From Rhodobacteraceae bacterium UBA6213 (GTDB taxonomy: Bacteria > Pseudomonadota > Alphaproteobacteria > Rhodobacterales > Rhodobacteraceae): a stretch of 64,000 bases of DNA. A program made the translations under genes and the position numbers. The DNA is taken from positions 978 to 64,977 of the forward strand of contig DISJ01000010.1 in NCBI GenBank assembly GCA_002421605.1. The letters are read 5' to 3'. Position 1 is the first letter of the stretch. Each line of letters opens with the position of its first letter. Below the pieces are notes generated by a model. That model did no database searches. It saw nothing but the letters and a program-made list of their open reading frames with translations, and had not been told where the DNA came from. Positions 35,603 through 44,601 of this stretch are shown piece after piece.

Positions 35603-36254
35603 TCATCGAATTGCGCCGCACCCAAGTTTTTCGACGAAACCCTGCGGCACCGAGCCAGGCATCCAGCTCGGGCAACAATACGCCGCTCTTATAAAAGGAC
35701 GTTATCGACACTTCGGCTTCGATCAGTGAGATTGATGACAGCAACGCTCGCGCGCCCTTCAGGCACAAGAGTTCGGCTCCCTGAACATCCAAGGCCAGAA
35801 TATCCACCTCGGCCAGCGCGATTCCGTGTTCGGGCAAAAGCTTGTCCAACTGTCGCATATACAGTCGTCGTATCTCGCCAGTCTCTTTCACGTGCTGGTG
35901 CATTTGGTGCGTTTTGTCCTTGCGGAAGATCGAGTTAGAGGCCCCGTCGTTCGAAAAAATGTAGAACTCAGTCGGTTTGCCATCTTCGTCGCCGACCAGC
36001 GCTTCAATCACCAGATGCTGTGTCGGGTGGTCTTTGGCCTTGCGCGCCAGCCAGACGCGTGGCGTAGGCGGCAGGGCGGCAAGGTTGACGCGCAGATCAG
36101 CTGCAACAGTTGGGTCTGCCTCGATCCAAATTACACGTGCAGCGCCCCAGCGGGTGTAGAGTGCGGCCTCTTCGCCGTGATGTGCCCCGACGTGGACGAT
36201 GGTCTTGCCAGCAAGGCTGCCCAGACGCATTGCAAAATGACGAATAAGATACAT
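35580..36254 (-). CDS. FkbM-family methyltransferase
   Basis: 224 residues. The SAM site is VHVGAHHGEEAALYTRWGA (about 20-38), followed by WIEADP. The later segment LALDVQGAELLCLKGA is the FkbM hallmark (VEGxExxVLxGA type). Such enzymes O-methylate sugars in surface glycans. It lies 15 bases after a second methyltransferase gene and at the edge of the glycan locus. The acceptor is unknown. Confidence 0.85.
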   Translation of the reverse strand: MYLIRHFAMRLGSLAGKTIVHVGAHHGEEAALYTRWGAARVIWIEADPTVAADLRVNLAALPPTPRVWLARKAKDHPTQHLVIEALVGDEDGKPTEFYIFSNDGASNSIFRKDKTHQMHQHVKETGEIRRLYMRQLDKLLPEHGIALAEVDILALDVQGAELLCLKGARALLSSISLIEAEVSITSFYKSGVLLPELDAWLGAAGFRRKTWVRRNSMNAVYLRS

Positions 36255-36269
36255 GGCAATGTGTTCCGA

Positions 36270-36992
36270 TTACTGCTTGCGAACAGCCCTGACATGCCAA
36301 CCAAAAGTCTGAAGGTCAGCAGAGCGGCGATTTTCTCGTGGGCCATCAAGAGTGGCCAAAAGTCGCACATTCATTCGGGCGAGAAACAGAAGTATCAGCG
36401 AGACGGGGTCCAGAAGCCAGCCGGAATAGCTGCGACGCACCTTGCGCGCCCGTCCAAGTTCCTGGTCAAGCATGTCGAAGAATCCGCCGTTAGAAGAAAG
36501 TTCGGCTATTGTAAAACCAAGCCTGTTAAGGTGAGTCTCGTAGAAAAAACGTGAAAATCCAGTGCAGTAGTGGTAGGGAGCGAAGTGAGTCATACTGGTG
36601 AACGGCGCGGTGATGATGATCTGCCCACCAGGCTTGACTAGGCGCGCGAGCTTGTCAACTGCCCGCACCGGATCGACCACATGTTCCAAGACTTCGGTGC
36701 AAAGAACAGCGTCAAATTGCCGGTCCTCGGGAATGTCGTAAAGGTCGCAGACTATGTCGATCTGGCTAAAATCCCAGACCCCGGTGTGGAGCCCCGATCC
36801 ATCGCCTTTGCCATCGTATTGCGCAATGTCCTGTGAAATATAGTCGAGATGCGCGCAAAACGGCTTGTTGGCGCATTCCCCCGCGCCGATATCAAGCAGT
36901 GATTGTCCGGCTGGAAGGTTGCCAAGTCGCGTTTTCAACCATTTTTCCCGGAATTCTAAATTCCTAACCCTGCGCACCGGCGCCCCCCGCAA
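36270..36992 (-). CDS. Class I SAM-dependent methyltransferase
   Basis: About 235-240 residues. The start is uncertain (TTG 36992 or GTG 36977). SAM motif I LLDIGAGEC at about 33-41, AVLCTEVLEHV for motif II/post-I and LARLVKPGGQIIITAPF for motif III, the layout of Methyltransf_11/25 enzymes common in O-antigen clusters. A C-terminal hydrophobic helix (LLDPVSLILLFLARM) could attach it to the membrane. It shares the strand with the FkbM gene. Confidence 0.8.
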   Translation of the reverse strand: MRGAPVRRVRNLEFREKWLKTRLGNLPAGQSLLDIGAGECANKPFCAHLDYISQDIAQYDGKGDGSGLHTGVWDFSQIDIVCDLYDIPEDRQFDAVLCTEVLEHVVDPVRAVDKLARLVKPGGQIIITAPFTSMTHFAPYHYCTGFSRFFYETHLNRLGFTIAELSSNGGFFDMLDQELGRARKVRRSYSGWLLDPVSLILLFLARMNVRLLATLDGPRENRRSADLQTFGWHVRAVRKQ

Positions 36993-37418
36993 TTTGATAC
37001 TTGACTGTCACTAGCATGATCGACCCAACGTGTCAGGGTGCGACCCTGCCCTTTTGCAGCGAAAAATGAATTAGGAGATCGACCTGTCCGGCGCTGATCG
37101 TCATGGCAACGCCGCGTGCGCAGATCAACATTGGCGCGCCTGAACATGGGAGCGGATTTCGCTGCCCGCCAACCCTACCTCGCCGCGTCGCGACCAGTTG
37201 CAGAGCAATATGGCGACATTCATCTGCGTGCAGCACAGGCGGTGCTTGCGGATTGAATGCCGTTTCAGATCTATGGCCCCCTATCGGCAATTTTAGCAAG
37301 TAACCTTAAAGTCCACTGGTTACCAGAAGCCCGCGGGCCGCATTGGCCGCAAGATTGACAAGTCTTGGCCCAACAGGGACAAGCAGGTTCGCAAGTGCGG
37401 CAGAGGGAAGGCAATGGC
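36993..37418. other. 426-base divergent intergenic region with a possible coding remnant
   Basis: It separates the methyltransferases from the plus-strand GT25 gene. A 36-codon plus-strand frame (37146-37256, starting MGADFAARQPYLAASRP) has protein-like composition, but no ribosome-binding site and no recognised family. It may be a gene remnant. Nothing else was identified. Confidence 0.35.
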
Positions 37419-38174
37419 ATGAAGATGATTGGTCTTGTCATCCACCTTGAACGCGCAACTGCGCGTCGGGCCGTTGCGATGCGGCTGGTTGAAGAGTGTG
37501 GCCTGCCCGCGCAACTTCTGGCCGCAGTGGACGGCCGCAGCCTCTCGCCCGCGATCATCGAAGCGCGCCTGCTGCGCGACCCTATCCACCCCGTCTTTCC
37601 TCATGCCCTGCGTGCTGGCGAGGTGGGTTGCTTTCTCAGCCACCGTCTAGCCTGGCAGTCCTTGTTGGAAAGCGATGCCGATGCCGCGCTGATTCTGGAA
37701 GATGATGCCGCCCTTGGCCCCGAGTTTCCCGCAGCCTTGCGGTTAGCCGCTCGCAACCTCGGCGCGCAATCACCGGCGTCCCCCAGTTCTTCAGCGATGG
37801 GGTACATCCAGTTCCAGACCCGCCTCTTGCGTAACCAGACAGCCCTCGATGCCGAGGGTCCGTGCCAACTGTATCAGCCAATTGTCACGCCATTGCGCAC
37901 CACAGGGCAGCTTGTTAACCGCAGAGCCGCCGAGCACCTGCTTGAACTGACCTGGCGGTTTGATCGACCGGTTGACACCTTCTTGCAGATGCATTGGCAC
38001 ACCGGTCTGCGGCTGGCCTGCATCGCGCCTTCAGGCCTTTCTGATGTGAGCGCCGTGTCTGGCGGCAGCACGTTGAAATTACGCCACAACTTTGGCGACC
38101 GGCTGTCAAGAGAATGGAACCGCTTTCGCTATCGCCGGGCGGTGCAACGCGCGTCAGCCAAGGCGGTGCAATGA
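37419..38174 (+). CDS. Glycosyltransferase family 25 (LPS/LOS-type)
   Basis: 251 residues from ATG 37419 with AGGGAAGG upstream. The N-terminus MKMIGLVIHLERATARRAVA and the metal-binding ILEDDAAL motif near residue 97, with the GEVGCFLSHRLAW segment before it, define GT25 (beta-galactosyltransferase-like). It transfers a sugar, often galactose, onto lipooligosaccharide. The stop overlaps the next ATG (ATGA), coupling it to the alpha-1,2-fucosyltransferase. Confidence 0.87.
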   Translation: MKMIGLVIHLERATARRAVAMRLVEECGLPAQLLAAVDGRSLSPAIIEARLLRDPIHPVFPHALRAGEVGCFLSHRLAWQSLLESDADAALILEDDAALGPEFPAALRLAARNLGAQSPASPSSSAMGYIQFQTRLLRNQTALDAEGPCQLYQPIVTPLRTTGQLVNRRAAEHLLELTWRFDRPVDTFLQMHWHTGLRLACIAPSGLSDVSAVSGGSTLKLRHNFGDRLSREWNRFRYRRAVQRASAKAVQ

Positions 38175-39016
38175 TTATTGCTCGCTTGCATGGTGGCCTT
38201 GGTAACCAATTGTTCCAATATGCGGCGGGTCGCAGCCTGGCCTTGCGTCTTGGTGTGCCTCTGGGGCTTGATGAACGGCGGCTTGAGCCGCTTGGCCTGC
38301 GCTCTGCCCGCGGGCATTTCGCCTGGCAGGTTGCCGCGCCCCCGTTTGCGCTGCCCCCAGACCGGGGCGAAAGTCTTGCACGCTATGCACTGTGGCGCGC
38401 CTTCGGCTCGCGACCCATTCTGCGCCGCGAGCACGGCTTGGGCTTTAACTCGGGGTTTGAACACTGGGGCGACGATAGCTATTTGCACGGTTATTGGCAA
38501 AGCGAGCGCTATTTCTCCGACATTACCGAGACCTTGCGCCAGGATCTGAGAATCGTCACCCCCGCCAGCCCCCGAAACGCCGAGATGGCCCGGCGCATAG
38601 CCGCCGCCGACTCCGTTTCGCTGCATGTGCGGCGCGGGGATTATCTGCAGATAGCGGCGCATAATATCTGTACCGAGGACTATTTTCGGCGCGCTCTTAA
38701 CCGGATTGTCGACGTCTCGGGCATCACGCCGACCGTCTTTGTGTTTTCCGACGACCCTGCTTGGGCCATTGCCAATCTATCTTTGCCCTATGAAAAAGTA
38801 GTCGTTGATTTCAATGGTCGCGAGGCCGATTACGAAGACCTTCGCCTGATGAGCCTTTGCCGCCATAACGTAATTGCTAACTCCTCGTTCTCTTGGTGGG
38901 GGGCCTGGTTGAATGCTAATCCAGATAAACTTGTTGCCGGACCGACGCGCTGGTTCGCAGATCACCACCGCTCCAACCCCGATATACTGCCACATGACTG
39001 GTTGGCTGTGTCCTGA
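38171..39016 (+). CDS. Alpha-1,2-fucosyltransferase (GT11)
   Basis: 281 residues from ATG 38171. All GT11 motifs are clear: GGLGNQLFQYAAGRSLAL at the N-terminus, HVRRGDY for GDP-fucose binding at about residue 155, and NSSFSWWGAWLN near the C-terminus. It transfers L-fucose from GDP-fucose to a galactose or other terminal sugar, as in H-antigen or colanic-acid type glycans. The donor pathway is encoded about 8-13 kb downstream on the other strand. Confidence 0.93.
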   Translation: MIIARLHGGLGNQLFQYAAGRSLALRLGVPLGLDERRLEPLGLRSARGHFAWQVAAPPFALPPDRGESLARYALWRAFGSRPILRREHGLGFNSGFEHWGDDSYLHGYWQSERYFSDITETLRQDLRIVTPASPRNAEMARRIAAADSVSLHVRRGDYLQIAAHNICTEDYFRRALNRIVDVSGITPTVFVFSDDPAWAIANLSLPYEKVVVDFNGREADYEDLRLMSLCRHNVIANSSFSWWGAWLNANPDKLVAGPTRWFADHHRSNPDILPHDWLAVS

Positions 39017-39248
39017 TGGTTGGGCGATGGCGTGCGTCTGCCATACGCTCATCGCATTCAATAAGGTAGGAGGCAACATCAACAGAAGCGATCCAAGGGT
39101 AGCAAGGCAAATGCGAGTTTTTCGCGGCCAACCCGGTAACGCGCCTCTTTGACTTGGCATCTTGAGAATATAGAAATAATCGGGCACCAACTGGCCGAGT
39201 CGCTCGAAAAAACAGGGCTGCGTACGACGCCCCTGCAAGGAGAATTTG

Positions 39249-40016
39249 ATGGATCTGCCTATTTTTCCCGATCTGAGAGGCGCGTCCGTCTTCATCACTG
39301 GCGGCGGGTCGGGCATCGGTGCCGCGCTGACCGAAGGCTTCTTGCGGCAGGGCGCGCGTGTGGCGTTTTGCCAGCGTCGCGATGCGACCGAGTTTTGCGA
39401 CCGGATGGAGCGGGTCACCGGCAACCGCCCGCTCTTTCTACCTTGCGACATCACCGACACTGGCGCCCTTGAGGCCGCCTTGGATACGGTCGCCCGCGCT
39501 CAGGGGCCGGTCACGGTGTTGGTAAACAACGCGGCCGACGACCAACGCCACTCGACACTGGAGGTTGACGAAAGCTTTTTCGACAGGTCGATCGCAATCA
39601 ACCTCAAGGCCTATTTCTTTGCCGCCAAAGCCGTGATCCCGGGCATGAAAAGCGCGGGTGGCGGTGCGATCATCAACTTCTCGTCGATCAGTTACATGAT
39701 GGGGAACACAGGTTATCCGATCTATGCTGCTTCGAATTCAGCGATCAACGGCCTGACACGCAGCCTAGCGCGAGAGTTTGGGCCCGACCGAATCCGCGTT
39801 AACGCGCTGGCACCCGGCTGGGTGCAGACGCAAAAGCAGAAAGATCACTGGGTGACACCCGAGGGCCTAGCTGCACATCTGGCGCGGCAATGCCTGCAGG
39901 ACCCGCTGGAGCCAGCGGACATCGTGGGCGGCTGCCTGTTCTTGGCTTCGCATGCATCAAAGGCGATGACCGGGCAGGCGTTGGTGATCGACGGAGGAGT
40001 GGTGGTGACAGGATGA
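39249..40016 (+). CDS. SDR-family oxidoreductase lacking the catalytic lysine
   Basis: 255 residues from ATG 39249 with AAGGAG ribosome-binding site. The Rossmann motif TGGGSGIG, NNAAD and the catalytic Ser region (NFSSIS) are present. The YxxxK site reads Y159-AAS-N163: lysine is replaced by asparagine. The rest is a typical classical SDR ending GQALVIDGGVVVTG. The family oxidises sugars and polyols, and the downstream lactonase fits a sugar dehydrogenase pair. Activity is doubtful with Asn at this place. Confidence 0.82.
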   Translation: MDLPIFPDLRGASVFITGGGSGIGAALTEGFLRQGARVAFCQRRDATEFCDRMERVTGNRPLFLPCDITDTGALEAALDTVARAQGPVTVLVNNAADDQRHSTLEVDESFFDRSIAINLKAYFFAAKAVIPGMKSAGGGAIINFSSISYMMGNTGYPIYAASNSAINGLTRSLAREFGPDRIRVNALAPGWVQTQKQKDHWVTPEGLAAHLARQCLQDPLEPADIVGGCLFLASHASKAMTGQALVIDGGVVVTG

Positions 40017-40071
40017 AACCTGATCGGATACCTGCCAGTGCCGGTTCTTGCGCAGTCACCCGGGGCATCGG

Positions 40072-40914
40072 ATGATATTCGACGCGCGCCCCTGCGAGCT
40101 GGGCGAAGGGCCGCTTTGGCATCCGGTCCGTCAGCAACTATTCTGGTTCGACATAACGGCCCGCAGCTTGTTGTCGCGCGTTCATAACGGTCCGCAAATA
40201 TGGCGGTTTGCGGAAATGGTCTCAGCAGCCGGCTGGGTCGATCGCGATCAACTGCTGATCGCGGGCGAACACGGGTTGTTCCTGTTCGATCTGATCACTG
40301 AGCAAAGAAAACCACTGGCCGATCTAGAGGCAGACAACCGCCTCACACGGTCGAACGACGGTCGCACCGATCCGCAAGGCGGGTTCTGGATCGGTACGAT
40401 GGGCAAGAAGGCCGAGCCGGGCGCGGGTGCGATCTATCGCTGGTATCGCGGCGAAATGCGCTGCCTGTTCATCGCCATTACCATCCCCAATGCGATTTGC
40501 TTCAGCGTAGATGGACGCTACGCCCATTTCGCCGACACCGTAACGCGCCAGGTGATGCGTGTGGCACTGGACGGGCAGGGCTGGCCCAAAGGTGAGCCGG
40601 AGCTCTATCTGGACCTTTCCCGCGAGGCGTTGAACCCCGATGGCGCGGTCATCGATGCGTCGGGGCTAATGTGGCTGGCCGAATGGGGGGCGGGCCGCGT
40701 GGCGGCCTATGCGCCCGATGGAACCCGTGTGCGTTGCGTGAGTTTAGATGCCCCCCATACCTCGTGTCCTGCATTTGGCGGTGAGACGCTTTTCTGCACC
40801 TCTGCATTGCAAGGCATGGACCCTCGGACTCGTGCCAACTTCCCGGCCGCGGGCCAGACCTTCATGGTCCACGGTATAGCGAAGGGGCAGGTTGAATATC
40901 AGGTGCACGTGTGA
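40072..40914 (+). CDS. SMP-30/gluconolactonase family protein
   Basis: 280 residues from ATG 40072 (MIFDARPCELGEGPLWHP). Metal-site residues follow the family: Glu in LGEGPLWH, Asn/Asp in RSNDGRTDPQGGFWIGTMG, and the Asp in NPDGAVIDASGLMWLAEW. These enzymes hydrolyse sugar lactones. One substitution is worth noting: the usual NGPAWS-like turn reads IPNAICFS. The ribosome-binding site is weak. It follows the SDR by 55 bases, so the two may oxidise an aldose and open the lactone. Confidence 0.85.
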   Translation: MIFDARPCELGEGPLWHPVRQQLFWFDITARSLLSRVHNGPQIWRFAEMVSAAGWVDRDQLLIAGEHGLFLFDLITEQRKPLADLEADNRLTRSNDGRTDPQGGFWIGTMGKKAEPGAGAIYRWYRGEMRCLFIAITIPNAICFSVDGRYAHFADTVTRQVMRVALDGQGWPKGEPELYLDLSREALNPDGAVIDASGLMWLAEWGAGRVAAYAPDGTRVRCVSLDAPHTSCPAFGGETLFCTSALQGMDPRTRANFPAAGQTFMVHGIAKGQVEYQVHV

Positions 40915-40980
40915 CAGGCGCGGCGTCCCGGATTGCGCAGGTAATTGCCATGACCCCGGGGGGCACAAGTCGTTCCCACG

Positions 40981-42009
40981 TCACCGCGACGCCAAGGCCG
41001 CTCGTAATTCCTTTAATGTAGCCTTGCAGATCCGGTCGAGATCGGACTCCGTAGCTGCCAAATCGCACATGGTCTTCGCCAACTGAATTTGGGCCGCAGC
41101 ATAGGCCTCGGCTTCGGCCAACGAGACCGGACGACGGGCATCAAAAGCCGGCGCGCGCGGTGGGGTGGCGTAGAAGTTCAACCAAGACCCTGGTTCAATT
41201 AGCTGGTGTACCGCATGGTTTTCGGCGGCGAAGTAGAGCGGCATCGCGCCCACTGCGAAGGCGTCAAAGATTTTTTCCGAAATGTAATCGGCTTGATGGG
41301 TATTCTCGAAGGCACCCAAATAACGGCAACGCCGGTTGAGGCGCGTCAACTTGTCCGCATGCCAGTCCGGCAGGCTTTGTCGAGGCGGATCGTCGCCCCA
41401 GCCCTTCCCTGCCCGCAATACGTGCCCCTTGCGGCAGCGTTCGGCAAACCGCGTCCGGTACCAAGATAGGCCCCAGACATCGCTTGCAGCGAAGGTTATC
41501 CGGTCACGTGGGGCCAGCCGTCTTTCGCTAAAGAAAGCGGCATCGATCTCGGCGCTACGAAAATGAGCAAGCCACCCGGCAACTGACATTCCTGCATTGT
41601 AGTCGAACAGAGGGCGATAATGGGCGATGTAACGCGGATCGGTCAGCAGAAAATACGGCAGGTGGCTGGTTTTGAATACCGTGGTGGTCTGATGACTGAT
41701 CACGCGGCAGGTAAAAGAACCATGTATACTTTCGCTGATCAGGTCGCGACAGAACGGATCGCGTCCCCAGCCAGTATCCCAAAAAGGCTCTTCCGAAAGT
41801 AGGACCAACCGAAGTCGCTTCTGTTGGGCCAACATCATGGCGAATTCAGCGCTGGAAAGTTCCAGATCCATCGGATGACTGATCAGTAGCAGATCGGCGT
41901 CTTCAGCCTCATCCACCAGCGCGATCTCGCTCGTCAGATGGTTTAGAAAAGGCTCGTATGCAAAAGGGTTTCGGTTCTGGAACCCGCCGCATAGCTTTAT
42001 GCGGATCAT
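40981..42009 (-). CDS. Fucosyltransferase family 10 (alpha-1,3/1,4) protein
   Basis: 342 residues. The C-terminal half carries the GT10 signature: CRYLGAFENTHQADYISEKIFDAFAVGAMPLYFAA (donor-site residues in AFEN and EKIFDAF). The N-terminal half binds the acceptor and is variable. It would add fucose from GDP-fucose in alpha-1,3 or 1,4 linkage to an N-acetylglucosamine or glucose. It is last in a five-gene run on the minus strand, with ATGA overlap to the gene before it. Confidence 0.88.
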   Translation of the reverse strand: MIRIKLCGGFQNRNPFAYEPFLNHLTSEIALVDEAEDADLLLISHPMDLELSSAEFAMMLAQQKRLRLVLLSEEPFWDTGWGRDPFCRDLISESIHGSFTCRVISHQTTTVFKTSHLPYFLLTDPRYIAHYRPLFDYNAGMSVAGWLAHFRSAEIDAAFFSERRLAPRDRITFAASDVWGLSWYRTRFAERCRKGHVLRAGKGWGDDPPRQSLPDWHADKLTRLNRRCRYLGAFENTHQADYISEKIFDAFAVGAMPLYFAAENHAVHQLIEPGSWLNFYATPPRAPAFDARRPVSLAEAEAYAAAQIQLAKTMCDLAATESDLDRICKATLKELRAALASR

Positions 42010-43055
42010 GGCACCGACCCGTCATCCCGCTCGGACCAACGCGCGGCCAAGGCATCGTACTCGGCCAAGCGACAGAGACTTTCCACATTTCGCTGCAGTG
42101 CAGACATCGTGTCCTGCAGTGTAGACAGCTCGCCTGCCAGTGCCACCAATCGGGCCTCGGCCGCCTCATTCGCAAAAAGCGAAATCACCTCCAATACCGC
42201 GCCGCGCCGCAGCATAGCTGCTATCGCTGCGGCCCGACTAAGACGGAGTCTAGCGATCACAGCCTGCCAGCGCCGCTCGGGAAAAGACGCGAACAACCCG
42301 GCCAGTTGCATGGCAAGGGTCCAACGGAAATGCTGCTGCAACGTAGGGATCGTTCTGTCCATGGCTTCGATCAGCCACCCAAGTGCCGGCTCTTCCAACC
42401 CAGGGCTCATTGTGGCCAGTGTAGAGTGGATCGCAAGCAAACAGTCGCCATCCCGGGGCAGGACAGGCGGTAGCGCCACGCCAAGTGGTTCAGGGCTCCA
42501 TGCGACCATCCCGGCCGCAGCGCAGAGTTGCCAGTGCCGGATAAGGTCGGGCGCCGCCCCAGTCTCGGCTAGGCGCAACGCCTTCCGCTGCAACCAGTTG
42601 CGACGGATCAGAAGCGGCGCTGGATCCCTCGCAGGTATTTGCATTAGCCAATCTGCGCGCGCAAGCGCGGGCGCAAGCCCACCGGCCAGCAGCAGGTCGG
42701 CCCCGCTTGCGGCCATTTTCGCGCGCGCTGCGGCGAGTGCCTCGGGTGGCGGCATCTGTCCCGAGAAAAGCGTTAGAAGAATGGCTCGATCTGCCTCGAC
42801 CATCGCAGCATTGGCCTGAACCCAGCGGTTCGCGGTGGGGTTGTTGCCAAAGCACAGCAGTGTCAGATTCACTCCCTCGGCGAAGAATTCCGGTTCGGCA
42901 ATGTCAGCCAGCACCAGGGACAGGTCGGCGTCGCTTTCGCTATTGGTGACGATCAGTTGATCCCCGGGGAAAAGCAGGTCGCGTAGATCGGCAAAACAAG
43001 GGCCTGCCTCGCTTGCCTTCATCCCTTCGGTTACCAGGATCAAGGCAAGTGTCAT
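42006..43055 (-). CDS. Unknown protein of the glycan locus, degenerate glycosyltransferase-like
   Basis: 349 residues. The N-terminus (LALILVTEGMKASEAG, then GDQLIVTNSESDADL) follows the order of a GT-A domain but lacks a DxD motif. The middle is Trp/Leu-rich and helical, and the last 60 residues are a likely coiled coil (LVALAGELSTLQDTMSALQRNVES). I do not recognise a family. It overlaps both neighbours (ATGA at each end), so it is made with GT2 and GT10 proteins and may act in the same complex. Confidence 0.6.
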   Translation of the reverse strand: MTLALILVTEGMKASEAGPCFADLRDLLFPGDQLIVTNSESDADLSLVLADIAEPEFFAEGVNLTLLCFGNNPTANRWVQANAAMVEADRAILLTLFSGQMPPPEALAAARAKMAASGADLLLAGGLAPALARADWLMQIPARDPAPLLIRRNWLQRKALRLAETGAAPDLIRHWQLCAAAGMVAWSPEPLGVALPPVLPRDGDCLLAIHSTLATMSPGLEEPALGWLIEAMDRTIPTLQQHFRWTLAMQLAGLFASFPERRWQAVIARLRLSRAAAIAAMLRRGAVLEVISLFANEAAEARLVALAGELSTLQDTMSALQRNVESLCRLAEYDALAARWSERDDGSVP

Positions 43056-44029
43056 GCCGATCCTCCATCCATTCGGGCAAGTAGGGTTGCAGCCAGTCTT
43101 GGATCCTCTAGCGCGATCAGCGCAAATTCGGACCTCTCCAACGAGGCGCGCAGATAAGCCCGCGCCGCGGCGGCAAAGGGTGAGCGTAGGTCAGAGGTTA
43201 AAGCTGCACCGATCCAGTCGAAAAGTCGCAAATTGAACTCTACGAAGGGGACAAGAAAAGCGCGGCCCCGCGGCGCCATACGCAGCCCCCGTTGCACTGC
43301 CGAAAGCGCGGTAAAAACAGCAAAGCGCGCCGTACCACGGAGGTTGGTCAATCGTTCGCCCTGCGCCCTCACGACATGTTCGCAGCCTGTGAATGTCGAG
43401 ATGAGGATCCGCTCTGCTCGAACGAAACTTAACCAGTGCAGCTCAATGTCGTTATGCACCAAAATTTCGGTGCAATTAATTTGCATCTCACGCAGATAGG
43501 AAGTTCGGTAGATCTTGTTCCAAGGATAAGCCGCGACCCGCACCAATTGAGGCGCCAGCTCGGGGTCGAGAGGGGTCGGTGCCTTGGTCGCATCGCTCGG
43601 CCAAAATCCGGCATCCCCGGCTAGGGGATTGCCATTAGGCTCGCGCGCCCGGCTGTCGACATGCTCGAACATACAAAAATCGAATTCCTGCCGCGCCATC
43701 GGCCCTGCCAAGGCCTCAATTAAATCGGTGATTTCCGGCAGAAAAAAATCATCGGAATCAAAAAACAACAGATGCGCTCCGGTCGCTCGCTTCAGCCCCA
43801 AATTGCGGGCATGGCCTGCACCGCGATGGCTGTCGCTACGCATCCAGACAAGTCGCGGATCTTCCGCGACCGCTTGGGGAAGACCAGCCATCCTAGGCCC
43901 ACAAGGAAGATCAGATGCATCATCGACGACCAGTATCTCTGTCACCCAGCCAAGGCCTTGCGTCTGAATCAGCAGCCGCACTAACCCTTCAGGGTCGTTC
44001 CGGACAGGGATGACCAGCGAAAGACTCAT
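43052..44029 (-). CDS. Glycosyltransferase family 2
   Basis: 325 residues. GT-A fold start MSLSLVIPVRNDPEGLVRLL, nucleotide site ILVVDDASD, and the metal-binding DxD-like FFDSDDFFLPE near residue 95, all intact. No membrane segments. The sugar and acceptor are unknown. It lies in the tightly overlapping five-gene run that ends with the GT10 fucosyltransferase. Confidence 0.88.
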   Translation of the reverse strand: MSLSLVIPVRNDPEGLVRLLIQTQGLGWVTEILVVDDASDLPCGPRMAGLPQAVAEDPRLVWMRSDSHRGAGHARNLGLKRATGAHLLFFDSDDFFLPEITDLIEALAGPMARQEFDFCMFEHVDSRAREPNGNPLAGDAGFWPSDATKAPTPLDPELAPQLVRVAAYPWNKIYRTSYLREMQINCTEILVHNDIELHWLSFVRAERILISTFTGCEHVVRAQGERLTNLRGTARFAVFTALSAVQRGLRMAPRGRAFLVPFVEFNLRLFDWIGAALTSDLRSPFAAAARAYLRASLERSEFALIALEDPRLAATLLARMDGGSA

Positions 44030-44562
44030 ACCATAAAAAGCCGCAGATCCTGCAGATCGATCCGACTGGTTTCAGGACGGAAGAATAGTATCAGCTCGCG
44101 CCAAGGGGCTGTGCGCGGCATGTCATGGTCGACGCCAGGCAACAGCGCATCCAAATGCACGCTCGACTGGCTGTGGCTCAATACCTGCTTGCGAAAGAAG
44201 CGATCCACGAAGCCACCCCCTTCTTGCCCGGACCGAAGGCACGTCCGGAAGGTGGTGGCATAGGGGCTGACAACTTTGCAGACCAGCCCAACAGCCTGCA
44301 GGTTATTAAAGTCTACTGCACCAAGTTCCACATGCAGCGCGAGCCATTTGCCAGGTCGGGCCACAGAGAAATCTAGCTCTAACAGGCTGCCTGGCCGACT
44401 GACGGCCCTGGCCCTAAGATCGCTTTCCGCGTCCCAAGCGAGGAACACGCCTGGTACCAGTCGCCGATCAGATGTCAGATCGCCCTTGAAGGTCATCCCA
44501 CGAAGTACGGCTAGCGCATGATTTGCTTGGGAATCTGGTCCGAAATCGAGATTATGGGTCAT
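44026..44562 (-). CDS. Unknown beta-rich protein of the glycan locus
   Basis: 178 residues with alternating short hydrophobic strands (LLELDFSVARPGKWLALHVELGAVDF) as in a jelly-roll or carbohydrate-binding fold, no signal peptide and no membrane segment. No family recognised. It overlaps the GT2 gene by ATGA, which suggests a joint role, for example binding the glycan acceptor (inference). Confidence 0.6.
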   Translation of the reverse strand: MTHNLDFGPDSQANHALAVLRGMTFKGDLTSDRRLVPGVFLAWDAESDLRARAVSRPGSLLELDFSVARPGKWLALHVELGAVDFNNLQAVGLVCKVVSPYATTFRTCLRSGQEGGGFVDRFFRKQVLSHSQSSVHLDALLPGVDHDMPRTAPWRELILFFRPETSRIDLQDLRLFMV

Positions 44563-44601
44563 TTCGAAAATCCTTGCCGCGTATAGCGAAAGAAGTGGGG
44601 T

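Noticed and set aside
38777..39460. 227-residue minus-strand frame across the GT11/SDR boundary
   Set aside because: It spans the ends of two plus-strand genes with clear motifs and lacks domain features.
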